Below are positions 41,691 through 51,141 of a stretch of 64,000 nucleotides of DNA, piece after piece. Every line of letters begins with the position of its first letter. The first letter of the stretch is position 1. The notes below the pieces were generated by a model. That model had not been told where the DNA came from. It saw only the letters and a list, made by a program, of their open reading frames with translations, and did no database searches. Both the position numbers and the translations under genes were made by a program. The stretch lies in NCBI GenBank assembly GCA_023461275.1, contig JAEYMI010000048.1:1-64000 (forward strand). The letters are read 5' to 3'. The DNA is from Actinomycetes bacterium (GTDB taxonomy: Bacteria; Actinomycetota; Actinomycetes; Mycobacteriales; Mycobacteriaceae).

Positions 41691-42646
41691 TGCTCGGATA
41701 CCTCGTCAGACGCGTGCCCACCGCGGTCGTCGTGCTCGCGGTCGCCTCGCTGCTCATCTTTTCGATTCTCCGGCTCATTCCCGGCGGTCCTGAAGCAGCA
41801 TTGGCCGGCCCGGATGCCACACCTGAGCAACTCGCGGCCATTCGCCACGATCTCGGTCTGGATCGGCCGTTTCTCGTGCAGTACTTCGCGTGGATCGGAG
41901 CCATCCTCACACTGAACTTCGGTCAGAGCTACCAGGTGGGTGGCGACATCAGCTCGCTCATCTCCTACGGACTGCTCAACACGATCGTCCTCACCGCCAC
42001 CGCGCTCGCGCTGGCGATCGCACTCGCCGTCGCGTTGAGTCTGCTGGCCACCATCTACGACAACGCTTGGGTACGTGGCGTTCTCACCGCGATCAACGCG
42101 GTCGCCATCGCCGTCCCGACATTCGTCGTCGGTACCGTCCTCATTCTGGTCTTCGGTGTTCAGCTGCGATGGCTGCCGTCGGGAGGCACGCCACCGGACG
42201 GATTCAGCAGCAGTCCGCAGATCAGTGCGCAGTACCTGCTCCTTCCCGCGGTGACGCTCGGCCTGCCGGCCGGTGCCGTACTTGCGAGGTTTCTCACCGA
42301 GTCGCTGCGAACCGAACTGCGCCAACCCTATTCGGTGACGGCCCGGTCACTCGGTGTTCCCTGGCACACCATCGTCATCAAAAATGCGTTGCGCAACGCG
42401 CTGCCTCCGACCCTGACCGCGCTCGGATTCACCGTCGGCGGTCTGCTCGGCGGTGCGATCCTCGTCGAGTCCATCTTCGGGTGGCCCGGACTCGGATTGC
42501 TCACCGAGGAAGGGATCTTCGCCCGCGACTATCCGCTGGTCCAGGTGTTGGTGCTGCTGTCGGTGGCGGTGTTCGTCGTCATCCAGCTCGCGGCCGACAT
42601 CGCACATGCCTGGCTCGACCCTCGAATCCGATTGGCAGGACAGTGA
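41690..42646 (+). CDS. ABC transporter permease (DppB-like), 318 aa
   Basis: Six membrane segments are visible, beginning with RRVPTAVVVLAVASLLIFSI and including LLLPAVTLGLPAGAVLARFL. The characteristic N-terminal region (LIPGGPEAALAGPDATPEQL, then HDLGLDRPFLVQYFAWI) and the EAA-like loop SVTARSLGVPWHTIVIKNAL are those of OppB/DppB inner-membrane subunits. The ATG overlaps the binding-protein stop, and its own stop overlaps the next permease start, both as TGATG. It forms the channel with the DppC-like protein encoded next. Confidence 0.92.
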   Translation: MLGYLVRRVPTAVVVLAVASLLIFSILRLIPGGPEAALAGPDATPEQLAAIRHDLGLDRPFLVQYFAWIGAILTLNFGQSYQVGGDISSLISYGLLNTIVLTATALALAIALAVALSLLATIYDNAWVRGVLTAINAVAIAVPTFVVGTVLILVFGVQLRWLPSGGTPPDGFSSSPQISAQYLLLPAVTLGLPAGAVLARFLTESLRTELRQPYSVTARSLGVPWHTIVIKNALRNALPPTLTALGFTVGGLLGGAILVESIFGWPGLGLLTEEGIFARDYPLVQVLVLLSVAVFVVIQLAADIAHAWLDPRIRLAGQ

Positions 42647-43611
42647 TGTCATCACGAAACCCCACTGCGACCACTCCCCCGCCGGACAGGTACGCAGCTG
42701 ACGGCCGAGCAGCGACGACCACACTCGACACCACGACGACTGTCGGCATCGAGCCGGGGCTGGTGCCGGAGTCCGCAGCTGACAAGGAGCCACGAGCACG
42801 AAAAGCCCTGTGGCGCAGTCTGGTCACCGGCTCCGGCCTTGTCGGTGTGACGCTGGTGCTCGGTGTGCTCGTGCTGAGTATCGTCGGGCCGTTTGCGACG
42901 TCGTATGCTCCCGACCAGCAGATCGACGGCGCCTACCTGCTCCAGCCGAGCGGAGCGCATTGGCTCGGCACCGATGACCTCAACCGCGATCTGCTCAGTC
43001 GGGTCCTCAACGGAATCCGGGTCGACCTCGCGATCGTCTTCATCGCGGTTCCCATCGGTGCTGTCCTCGGCATCGCGGCCGGTCTTATCACCGTCTCTCA
43101 TCCGGTCAGTGACGTGGTGACCCAGCGAACGTTCGACGTCATCCTCGCCTTCCCGGCACTGTTGCTGGGTATCGCACTGACCGCGGTGCTGTCCCCTGGA
43201 GCGCCGACCATCGTCATCGTGATCGCCATCGCCGAGATCCCGATCTTCGGACGACTCACCCGGACAGCGGTGCTGACCGTGCGTGAGCTGCCCTACGTGG
43301 AGGCCGCGCGCGTCAGCGGCGCGAGTACCTTCCACATACTCCGACGCCATGTGTTGCCCAATTCGGTTGAAGCACTGGGTGTTCAATTCGCGTTGTCGTT
43401 GTCGTTGGCGGTGTTCATCGAAGGTGCGTTGAGCTATCTCGGCATCGGCGTCGTCCCACCCACCCCGTCGCTCGGCGGCATTCTCGCCGCCGGAAACGGC
43501 TACCTCGAGACCAATCCGTGGTTCTCGGTCGGACCGCTGGTCGTCATCTCGGCACTCGTACTCGGCTTTTACCTGATCGCGCAGTCGATCTCGGACGCTC
43601 GGAGGCATTGA
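42646..43611 (+). CDS. ABC transporter permease (DppC-like), 321 aa
   Basis: After an unusually long Thr/Pro/Ala-rich cytoplasmic N-terminus (about 55 residues) come LVTGSGLVGVTLVLGVLVLS, HWLGTDDLNRDLLSRVLNGI (the DppC signature), and the EAA loop YVEAARVSGASTFHILRRHV. SYLGIGVVPPTPSLGGILAA closes the channel domain. Five to six transmembrane helices are visible. ATG 42646 overlaps the DppB stop. The 1-nt gap to the ATPase gene fits a tight operon. Confidence 0.92.
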   Translation: MSSRNPTATTPPPDRYAADGRAATTTLDTTTTVGIEPGLVPESAADKEPRARKALWRSLVTGSGLVGVTLVLGVLVLSIVGPFATSYAPDQQIDGAYLLQPSGAHWLGTDDLNRDLLSRVLNGIRVDLAIVFIAVPIGAVLGIAAGLITVSHPVSDVVTQRTFDVILAFPALLLGIALTAVLSPGAPTIVIVIAIAEIPIFGRLTRTAVLTVRELPYVEAARVSGASTFHILRRHVLPNSVEALGVQFALSLSLAVFIEGALSYLGIGVVPPTPSLGGILAAGNGYLETNPWFSVGPLVVISALVLGFYLIAQSISDARRH

Positions 43612-43612
43612 C

Positions 43613-45319
43613 ATGGGCAATCACAACGCACCCGACCACGACGCACGGGACGCAACCGTGACCCCGGTACCGGCGCTCGAGGTCACCGACCTCCGGGTCA
43701 CCTTCGATTTTCCGCGTCCCGCAGTATCGGGAATCAGCCTACGAGTCGATCGTGGACAGATCCTGGCGCTGGTCGGCGAATCCGGATCCGGCAAAACGAT
43801 GACCGCACGCGCTGCGATCGGGCTACTACCCGACGGGGCCAGGGCGGAGGGCTCGGTCAAGGTCGACGGCGTGGAGGTGCTCAACCGCCCAGAACGGGAG
43901 CTGAACGCGATCCGCGGCTCCCGGGTGGCCATGGTGTTCCAGGAGCCGCAAACCGCCCTGAACCCGGTGCAGACCATCGGATGGCAACTGCGCCAAGCGC
44001 TACGTACTCACCGTTCGCTGTCTCGGCGGGACGCGCACGATCGTGCTCTCGAACTTCTTCGGCTCGTGGAGATCCCCGATCCGCAGGACCGTCTCGGGTA
44101 CTACCCCCACCAGCTCTCGGGCGGCCAGAAGCAACGCGTCGTGATCGCCTTGGCACTGGCCAACGATCCGGTGCTGTTGCTCGCCGATGAACCGACCACC
44201 GCTTTGGACGTGTCAGTGCAACGCGAGATCCTCGACCTACTGCTGCGTCTGCGTGACCGCACCGACGCCGGCATTCTGCTCATCACCCACAACCTGGGTG
44301 TTGTCGCCGACATCGCCGACCGGGTGGTCGTGGTGCAACTCGGTGAGGTCGTCGAACGCGGCGACGTTTACGACATCTTCGCCAAGCCCACCGAGCCCTA
44401 CACTCAGCAACTTCTCGCGGCTGTCCCACGGTTGCCGATCGACGGTGCCGATGCACGCCCCGATAACGACACCGCAGCGGCCGGTGGTGACCGACCGGTG
44501 GTGTCGGTCGAGTCACTCACGGTCCGGCATTCGGGACGGCTTGGCCGCCCGCCGCACACCGCATTGGCAGACGTGTCCTTGGCCGTATATCCGGGCGAAG
44601 TGCTCGGACTGGTCGGCGAATCCGGTTCCGGGAAGACCACTCTGGGCCGTGCGATCGGTGGTCTCATCACGCCGGAATCCGGGCGAATCCTGCTGTCCGG
44701 TAACGATCTCTGGGCTGCCTCCCGATCCGAATTGCGAACCCTGCGCCGCAGCCTCGCCTTCGTCCCACAGGATCCGACAGCGTCACTGGACCCTCGGTTC
44801 ACCGTCGAGGAATCGATCCGGGAGCCGCTCGAAATCCACCGGGTCGGCGGCCGCGCCGAGCGTGCCCGCCGAGTCAGCGAATTGCTCGACGCGGTACACC
44901 TGCCTGCGAGCTTCGCTCACCGTCTGCCCCATGAACTCTCCGGTGGACAACGGCAGCGTGTCGCGCTCGCCCGGGCGTTGTCGGTCAACCCGGCGCTGCT
45001 CATTGCCGACGAACCGACCAGCGCGCTCGACGTCTCCGTCCAGGCGCGCGTGCTGGAACTCTTCGCCGAACTCCAACGCGACCTCGGGTTCGCGGCGCTG
45101 TTCATCAGCCACGACCTGGCCGTCGTGGAGCAGGTGGCCGACCGCGTCGCGGTGCTGCGCAATGGGCACCTGGTGGAATCCGGCGATGCCCGCACGATCT
45201 TGACCACCCCGACCGACGACTACACGCGGTCGCTGCTCGATGCGGTCCCCTATCCCGACCCGATCCGTCAGCGAACCCGGCGCGGCCGGACACCGGTGGC
45301 GGCCACCGCGGACAGCTGA
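43613..45319 (+). CDS. Fused dual ABC transporter ATPase (DppD-DppF type), 568 aa
   Basis: Two complete ABC ATPase domains are joined in one chain. The first has Walker A GESGSGKTMTA near 57 and signature LSGGQKQRVVIALAL near 167. The second has Walker A GESGSGKTTLG near 337, signature LSGGQRQRVALARAL near 444 and PTSALDVSVQARVLEL. The family normally uses two separate proteins of about 330 residues. It energises the two permeases encoded upstream in the same operon. The ATG follows the DppC stop by 1 nt. Its stop lies 10 nt from the convergent JetC gene. Confidence 0.93.
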   Translation: MGNHNAPDHDARDATVTPVPALEVTDLRVTFDFPRPAVSGISLRVDRGQILALVGESGSGKTMTARAAIGLLPDGARAEGSVKVDGVEVLNRPERELNAIRGSRVAMVFQEPQTALNPVQTIGWQLRQALRTHRSLSRRDAHDRALELLRLVEIPDPQDRLGYYPHQLSGGQKQRVVIALALANDPVLLLADEPTTALDVSVQREILDLLLRLRDRTDAGILLITHNLGVVADIADRVVVVQLGEVVERGDVYDIFAKPTEPYTQQLLAAVPRLPIDGADARPDNDTAAAGGDRPVVSVESLTVRHSGRLGRPPHTALADVSLAVYPGEVLGLVGESGSGKTTLGRAIGGLITPESGRILLSGNDLWAASRSELRTLRRSLAFVPQDPTASLDPRFTVEESIREPLEIHRVGGRAERARRVSELLDAVHLPASFAHRLPHELSGGQRQRVALARALSVNPALLIADEPTSALDVSVQARVLELFAELQRDLGFAALFISHDLAVVEQVADRVAVLRNGHLVESGDARTILTTPTDDYTRSLLDAVPYPDPIRQRTRRGRTPVAATADS

Positions 45320-45329
45320 GGGCCTCGGC

Positions 45330-48300
45330 TCAGACCGGCAGCCGTGACCCGCTGGATCGACGGACATCGGTGAACTTCTGGATCGAGGTCGACATCGCCG
45401 TCGCCATCGGCCGATTATCCACGCCCGCTTCGGTTTTCGACACCATGATGACGTTGTCGACGTAAGGCTGGATGGTGCTGGTGTTCTGCACGGTGGCCAC
45501 GATGATGAGCTGGAAGCCGAACTTGCGGAACGCCGAGAGCGCCTGCTGAGCGAACTGCGGATCCGACTTCGAGAACGCCTCATCGAGCATCAGCTGCGCA
45601 AAGATCGGCCGATTGTCGTCGCCGTCGGGGCTGGCCAGGTTGAAGCTCAGCGCACCGGCAAGGCAGAACGCCATCAGCTTCTCCTGCTCACCGCCGGAGT
45701 TGTCGCCCGCATTGCTGTAGGTACGGATCGCCTCACCGGATTCGGCATCGTGCTCTTCGCAGTAGAAGTCGAATCGGTTGCGGACGTCGAGGGCGTCACG
45801 AGTCCACTGCCGGTCCTCGGGCGTCGCGCCGGTCAACCGTTCCCGCAGCACCAGGATGTCGGCGTACTGCTCGAGAATCGCTTGTTCGTCACCGAAGCTG
45901 ACCGCGGTGGTCCGCCCGGAGATCCGCCTGGCCATGTCACTGAGCTCCGACACGGCCGCGAGGTTCTTGCGCCCGGGACGCAACCGCAGCCGCGTGCCGC
46001 GGTTGAACGCAACCGCACCCAGCCCGGTGTTGACTCGTTCGATCTGCTCGACAATCCGACGTTCCTCGGCATCGGCGGCCATGTGCAGGTTGAGGATCGC
46101 GCCGGGCGCCTGCTCGGTGATGAGCCTACGCATCCGCTCGTACGCGGTCGGCAGTTCACGCTCATCGATACGCCGGGACAAGGCCACGTAGTCGTGGATG
46201 CGCTCGTCGAAGTCATCGCTGTCGTTCGGAATGGCGTCCGGGAACTCCTCGTCGTAGCGATCGAGGATCCGAGCGAGTTCATCGCGGGAGCGACGCGTGT
46301 CGGCACGCATCCGATCACGTTCGCGCGCCACGGCTTTGAGCATCTCCTGCCGGAACTGCTCCGGGGAGAGCACGTCGAGCGTGGCCGCGGAGTCCTCGCG
46401 GAACCCGTCGAGGGTGCTCTCCGCCTGCGGGGCAACGGGTTCGGGCTTGAGCCGATCGATCAGATCGAGCAGCTTGGTGCGGCGCTCGTCCTTGGTGGCG
46501 ATCCGGTCGCGGACGAGCGCCGCCTGCGAGATGGCCGAGCGCACCTGCTCCCAGAGCTGCTCGGCTTTGCTTTGCAGGGCTTCGACATCGGGATGCTCAT
46601 CCATCAGCATCTCGTACTGTTCGGCGAGCTGATCCACACGATCGTCGGCCGAATCGAGGTCGATCTCACTCCACTGCGTGAACTGTTCGCACACCCGTCG
46701 ATAGGCGTCGCGGCGCTGTTCCTTCTGGGTCCGATCCCGGTCCAGCTCGGCGCTCGTCGCGCGCGCGGCGTCGTAGGACGCCTGCTCGTGGTCGAGTTCC
46801 TCTTGCAGCGCAGCGATTTTCGCGTCGACGTTGCCGACGAAGATGTACTGCGACGGCCGCAGTGCCTGACGGTCGTCCTTGACGGCCAGCGTCGATGATT
46901 CCTTGCGCAGACCCTGATCGGTGACCGCGCGGGTGTGCTCGGCGAAGTCCGACGTCGAGTCGACGCACACATAGTTGCCCAGGCGCGTCAGAATCGTCAG
47001 GGCCTCGTTGGAGCACGGGTGATCCGGCTCGACCGGATGCAGCAGGGATCCGAGCGTGCCGTGTTCGGATAGCGGCGCCGGACGACGTTCCGCGCGGTGC
47101 AACTGGATTCGGCCGCGCATATCGTGGCTGTTCACGTATTTCAATGCCGCCCGGAAGTGCTCCTCGGGAATCAGCAGCCGCAGACCCGCGTTGCGCAGCA
47201 CCTTCTCGACCGCGATCCGCCACCGTTCGTCGGCCGGGCGCAACTCCACCATCTCGGCGACGTAACGCAACTCGCCCTCGTCGATCTGCAAGGCGTTGGC
47301 GATCATTCGGCGCATCTCGTGCTCGGCACGCGGCAACGTCGAGCCGGCATGCTCGACCCGCTTGAGCTCCTCACCGACGACATCGCGGTGGGCGCGAGCG
47401 GCCACCTCATCGGCCAGGGTCTCTGCGAAATGTGCTTTGCCGGCTTCGAGCTGGCCATCGATCTGGGTGGCGTCGGCCATCAGTTGGGCCCGCAACGCCC
47501 AGAACTCCTCGCCGTCCTCGGGAATCTCGAACCCGAGTGCCGAGATCTTGTGTTCGTAGGTCGCCCGCCGGATGGACGCCTCGTTGCTGACCTTCTGCGC
47601 CGAGGCGAGCTGCTCCTGCAGCGGGGCGAGATCGCCGGTCGACGTGGCGATCCGCGACAGCAGGTGGCTGTGGTCCTGCCGAAGCTGGTCGTGCTGAGCG
47701 GTCAGGGCCGCCAGATCGCCGTCGAGGCGGGCGATCTGATCGTCGAGGTCGGCGATCTCGGGCTCGGCGTTGCGGATCCGTAGGTTGGTCACATACGAGC
47801 GCACCATCGCCGGATCGACGGTGTCCAATACGGTGAACGACGCGGCCTCGGTTGCATAGCGTTCCTGTACGGCCTCGATGTCGCCGAGGATGGTGCGTTT
47901 GCGGCGCGCCACGTCGAGGAGTTCACGGGCCTCGACGAGCGGGTCGATCTGTTCGAGGGCGTCCTTGATGCCGACGATGCTGGTCGGCTCGTCGAGCATG
48001 AACTCACGCACGAATTGCGCCAGTCCGCCAACACTTTTGAGTGACTTGGCCTTGCCGAGGAGTTGCTGGGCGGCATCGGAGCCGCGAATCCCGATGAGTG
48101 AGTAGAGCGTTGCCAGGTACTTGCCCTCGCCCGGCCCGCCGCGCCAGCCGCGGTCACGAAGTGTCGCCGAGTTGTAACTGCTTGCCGCCCAGTCGTTGCA
48201 GACATCGACGATGTCGGCGACACCGTCGAAGATGAAGTAGGCGCTGTGCGCGTCGGTCATCTTGCCGGCGGCCAGCCACTTGAGGACCAGTCCGGTGATC

Positions 48301-48677
48301 GAGGTTCCCGACTGCGAGGTGTAGGTGACCGCGATGGCCGCCCAGGCAGGCCCGGTGCCGCGCAGGTACATGATCGCGCGATGCGACCCCGCACCATCTC
48401 GCTTCTCGCCCCACGCCCCGCGCACATACTTGCCGACGGTCCGCTTTCCGCTCGCCGATCCGGCCGCGGTGGCATCACCGGAAGCATTGAAGTTGCGGCG
48501 GTGGTCGGGTAGGAACGCCAACGAAATCGCGTCCAGCAGTGAGGATTTGCCGCTACCGGACGCACCGGTGATCAGTGAACCGCCGGTGCTGAACGGGATC
48601 GAATGATATCCGTCGAAGACGCCCCAGTTGATGAGCTGCAACCGCGACAGGTAGTACTGGTCGACCTGGGTGCTCAC
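45330..48677 (-). CDS. jetC: JetC/MksB-type SMC-like ATPase of a Wadjet (MksBEF) complex, 1115 aa
   Basis: The Walker A motif GASGSGKSS is at 38-46 after an N-terminal strand (YYLSRLQLINWGVFDGYHSI). Long coiled-coil stretches flank a hinge at the middle. The signature SGGEQEKLMAFCLAGAL (994-) and Walker B PIFAQLMLDEAFSK (about 1024-1037) lie at the C-terminus. This is the ATPase of MukB-like/Wadjet condensins that extrude DNA loops and restrict plasmids. Its ATG overlaps the JetB stop by 4 nt. It is the last gene of the A-B-C operon; no JetD topoisomerase-like nuclease gene follows, which is the usual fourth member. Confidence 0.9.
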   Translation of the reverse strand: MSTQVDQYYLSRLQLINWGVFDGYHSIPFSTGGSLITGASGSGKSSLLDAISLAFLPDHRRNFNASGDATAAGSASGKRTVGKYVRGAWGEKRDGAGSHRAIMYLRGTGPAWAAIAVTYTSQSGTSITGLVLKWLAAGKMTDAHSAYFIFDGVADIVDVCNDWAASSYNSATLRDRGWRGGPGEGKYLATLYSLIGIRGSDAAQQLLGKAKSLKSVGGLAQFVREFMLDEPTSIVGIKDALEQIDPLVEARELLDVARRKRTILGDIEAVQERYATEAASFTVLDTVDPAMVRSYVTNLRIRNAEPEIADLDDQIARLDGDLAALTAQHDQLRQDHSHLLSRIATSTGDLAPLQEQLASAQKVSNEASIRRATYEHKISALGFEIPEDGEEFWALRAQLMADATQIDGQLEAGKAHFAETLADEVAARAHRDVVGEELKRVEHAGSTLPRAEHEMRRMIANALQIDEGELRYVAEMVELRPADERWRIAVEKVLRNAGLRLLIPEEHFRAALKYVNSHDMRGRIQLHRAERRPAPLSEHGTLGSLLHPVEPDHPCSNEALTILTRLGNYVCVDSTSDFAEHTRAVTDQGLRKESSTLAVKDDRQALRPSQYIFVGNVDAKIAALQEELDHEQASYDAARATSAELDRDRTQKEQRRDAYRRVCEQFTQWSEIDLDSADDRVDQLAEQYEMLMDEHPDVEALQSKAEQLWEQVRSAISQAALVRDRIATKDERRTKLLDLIDRLKPEPVAPQAESTLDGFREDSAATLDVLSPEQFRQEMLKAVARERDRMRADTRRSRDELARILDRYDEEFPDAIPNDSDDFDERIHDYVALSRRIDERELPTAYERMRRLITEQAPGAILNLHMAADAEERRIVEQIERVNTGLGAVAFNRGTRLRLRPGRKNLAAVSELSDMARRISGRTTAVSFGDEQAILEQYADILVLRERLTGATPEDRQWTRDALDVRNRFDFYCEEHDAESGEAIRTYSNAGDNSGGEQEKLMAFCLAGALSFNLASPDGDDNRPIFAQLMLDEAFSKSDPQFAQQALSAFRKFGFQLIIVATVQNTSTIQPYVDNVIMVSKTEAGVDNRPMATAMSTSIQKFTDVRRSSGSRLPV

Positions 48678-49552
48678 CAGTCGTCTCCTTCGTCGGTATA
48701 GCCATCCTCGGGGTCGTCGTCGCGGTCCCGGTCGAGGCGGTCCCGGTCGGCGTCGTCTGATGATCCGGGCGCGCCCGCGCTCGAGTCATCGGCGTCGACG
48801 GCTTCCTCCCCCGCGCTGATGAACTGCTCGAATTGTCGCTGCAGGTCGGTGATCACCGACGCAGTCATCACCGCCGAAATCACCGGGCTCACCGTAAACG
48901 TGTCCGGATCGTCGCGGTGTGCGCGCAGGAACTCCATCTCGGCCAGCTTGTCGATGGAGCGTTCGATGCGCTTGTCGAACAGGGCGAGGTCGCGGTCGAT
49001 GGTGTTGGTGACCGAGGCGAACATCTCGTGGATCTCATCACGGGTGATCAGCACATGCTCGTCGCGGGCGGCGCGTAGGTACTTGGCGAGGTGCAAGGCC
49101 AGGATCGCATCGTAGGTATGAATGGTCTCGCGTTTGAGAATGCGTCGGCCCCAACGCGATTCATAGCCGGCCTGTTCGACGAAGGCCACCTGCAGTTCGT
49201 CGGCGATCCGCAGCCGGAGGTCGAGTTCGGACAGGCGGACACGAAGCACGTCGGCGTACTCGACCACCCATGCCCACAGCTGGGGTTGGCGTTCGCCGCT
49301 GATGTGGCGTCGGGTCAACAGGTTCTGCAGCGCCCAGCACGCCCGGTCGGGTAGTTCGGAGACGTCACCGTCGAAGCGCGGGGTGTGCGGGCCGTCGGAT
49401 GGGCTGGTGCGGCGCGCGGCGGCGGGGAGATCGTCGTATCCGGCGAACTCGGCCGGCAGGTCGACCTGCTCGGCAGAGGTGTCATCGGAATCCGGCGCGG
49501 CGTCGGCGCCGGCGGCGACCGGAAGGTCACGATCATCGGTGGTACTGGTCAT
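48674..49552 (-). CDS. jetB: JetB/MksE-type DUF4194 protein (Wadjet/MksBEF subunit), 292 aa
   Basis: The DUF4194 core is visible at LQNLLTRRHISGERQPQLWA, RLRIADELQVAFVEQAGYES, WGRRILKRETIHTYDAILAL and DEIHEMFASVTNTIDRDLAL. HRDDPDTFTVSPVISAVMTA ends the winged-helix part. The C-terminal tail of about 50 residues is strongly acidic and low in complexity (DDADRDRLDRDRDDDPEDGY), and the N-terminal 60 residues are acidic and disordered. It is the kite-type KleB-like subunit bridging the SMC ring. ATG overlaps the JetA stop, and its stop overlaps the JetC start by 4 nt each. Confidence 0.87.
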   Translation of the reverse strand: MTSTTDDRDLPVAAGADAAPDSDDTSAEQVDLPAEFAGYDDLPAAARRTSPSDGPHTPRFDGDVSELPDRACWALQNLLTRRHISGERQPQLWAWVVEYADVLRVRLSELDLRLRIADELQVAFVEQAGYESRWGRRILKRETIHTYDAILALHLAKYLRAARDEHVLITRDEIHEMFASVTNTIDRDLALFDKRIERSIDKLAEMEFLRAHRDDPDTFTVSPVISAVMTASVITDLQRQFEQFISAGEEAVDADDSSAGAPGSSDDADRDRLDRDRDDDPEDGYTDEGDDW

Positions 49553-51006
49553 ACGAGGTCGACCTCCACGGTCGGGATCGGTTCGGTGAATGTCAGTGCC
49601 GGGACCTCGATCTGGCGATCCTGACCGCCCAGCGACCGGAACCGGACGGTCACTGTTTCGGCGGGAGCGTCACCCGGCTGTTTGAGGGCCCAGGCCCACA
49701 GGACGATGACGTGGGCGAGGTAGGGCTCCTCGACCTGCGCGAGGACATCTCCGAGTGCTACCGGTCCGGCGAGTACCGCGGTGTTGACGACCTCGGTGAG
49801 TTCCACGGTGTCGACCTGACCGGCCAGGGACGCAAAGGATTCCAGATTGGTCGTCACGTCGGCCGGCAGTGCCTTCTCCGGCGGTGCCGGATCGCGGATC
49901 TCGAAGGCCAGCCGACCCACCGAGGTGACGGTCGGCGTCGCAACCGGCAACTCGTAACCGATGCGGCGATCGGCCAACGACGTCTTCAGCAACGCGTTGG
50001 CCGTGGAGAGCGCGTCATTGAGCTGCCGCGCGATGCCGCGGCTCTGCTCCAACGTGCCGGCCGCCACGAATCGTCGGATCCGGCGTGCGCACCGCTGGCG
50101 CGTGCGACCCACTTCGGTCATCTGCTGGTTGACCAGCCCGAAGAAGTTGTCCATCACCGCACGCAGACCGGTATCGATCGCGGGCAGGTGACGGGTGATG
50201 GTGTCGATGTCGGCTACGAGGCGGGCGCGGGACTCCGGGTCCTGGATCATCTGGGTGAACGCGTGATAGGACGCGCTCTGCGACGACTCCAACAGCGCCT
50301 CGTAGTCGTCGAACATCTGGCGTTGCCGTTCCCGGTAGGCGAGGTCGGAGTCGCGCGGATCGTCGATGAGCTCGGTGGTGATCCGGTCGAGCATGCTGCC
50401 GTACTGGCCGATGTCGGTGATGATCTGTTCCATCTGATACGCCAGAACGCGCACTTCGTCCTCGGCGAGCCGCAGATCGGGCTCTCGGCGAACCCCGGCG
50501 TCCAGATCGGCCAGTTCGGCGTCGAGTTCGTCGCGCTGCAGTTCGATCTGTTCGCGGATCTGGTCCGGATCATCGGTCACCTGGTTGGCCACCCGATGCA
50601 GTCCCGCGGCGATCCCGTTCACCGACCCGCCGGTGGCGACACTGTCCTCGCGACGCGTGCGCCGCATGAAGTCGAGCACCGTCTGGGCCTCGGAGGTCAG
50701 AAAACAGATGTTCGCCGCATCCGTCGCGGGGTCGGTGACACGATGTACCCAGCCCTGTTTGGCCCACGACTTGATCAGGTCGATCCCGCCCGGCTGATCG
50801 TCGATCTCCAGCGTCATGAGGTCACGCTCGAGCCTGATCGCCAGCTCGGTTTCCGACATCCGGGTACCGAAATCCAGATGGTGTTCCATCAGGGTGACGT
50901 ACAGCGCGGAATTGGTGGCCGAGAACAACCGCCCGGCCGCGGATCGCTGGATATGCCGATTGGCCTCCCATGTCTGGGCCAGGCTCGGCTGTGCAGATGT
51001 ATCCAT
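49549..51006 (-). CDS. jetA: JetA/MksF-type DUF3375 protein (Wadjet/MksBEF kleisin), 485 aa
   Basis: The DUF3375 family start is AQTWEANRHIQRSAAGRLFS with FLTSEAQTVLDFMRRTRRED. A long helical region with ELQRDELDAELADLDAG (coiled coil near 170-240) and VADIDTITRHLPAIDTGLRA follow. The C-terminal domain is beta-rich. It would close the SMC ring as the kleisin. ATG 51006 is chosen; in-frame codons upstream read through the promoter region. It is the first gene of the operon and is divergent from a SHOCT-domain gene (135 nt spacer). Confidence 0.87.
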   Translation of the reverse strand: MDTSAQPSLAQTWEANRHIQRSAAGRLFSATNSALYVTLMEHHLDFGTRMSETELAIRLERDLMTLEIDDQPGGIDLIKSWAKQGWVHRVTDPATDAANICFLTSEAQTVLDFMRRTRREDSVATGGSVNGIAAGLHRVANQVTDDPDQIREQIELQRDELDAELADLDAGVRREPDLRLAEDEVRVLAYQMEQIITDIGQYGSMLDRITTELIDDPRDSDLAYRERQRQMFDDYEALLESSQSASYHAFTQMIQDPESRARLVADIDTITRHLPAIDTGLRAVMDNFFGLVNQQMTEVGRTRQRCARRIRRFVAAGTLEQSRGIARQLNDALSTANALLKTSLADRRIGYELPVATPTVTSVGRLAFEIRDPAPPEKALPADVTTNLESFASLAGQVDTVELTEVVNTAVLAGPVALGDVLAQVEEPYLAHVIVLWAWALKQPGDAPAETVTVRFRSLGGQDRQIEVPALTFTEPIPTVEVDLV

Positions 51007-51141
51007 GGACCTCACGGGTTCGCGACTCATTCGACCCGACGTAGTCTGCCATGTCCGGGCCCATGAGCCGACGGACCCCCGTGACCACGGCATTGCCCGG
51101 TACCCTTCTATTCGGCACCGACTACGAAGGGTCCACTCCCC

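Noticed and set aside
41660..44516. Minus-strand frames opposite the transporter permease genes
   Set aside because: Highly charged low-complexity products, mirror images of membrane segments; not coding.
45330..51006. Reading the SMC operon as a complete Wadjet defence system
   Set aside because: Only JetA, JetB and JetC are present; no JetD-like gene lies within reach, so the defence label was limited to family names.
49399..51066. 555-codon plus-strand frame opposite JetA
   Set aside because: Antisense to a DUF3375 gene with coupled neighbours; no recognisable protein features.
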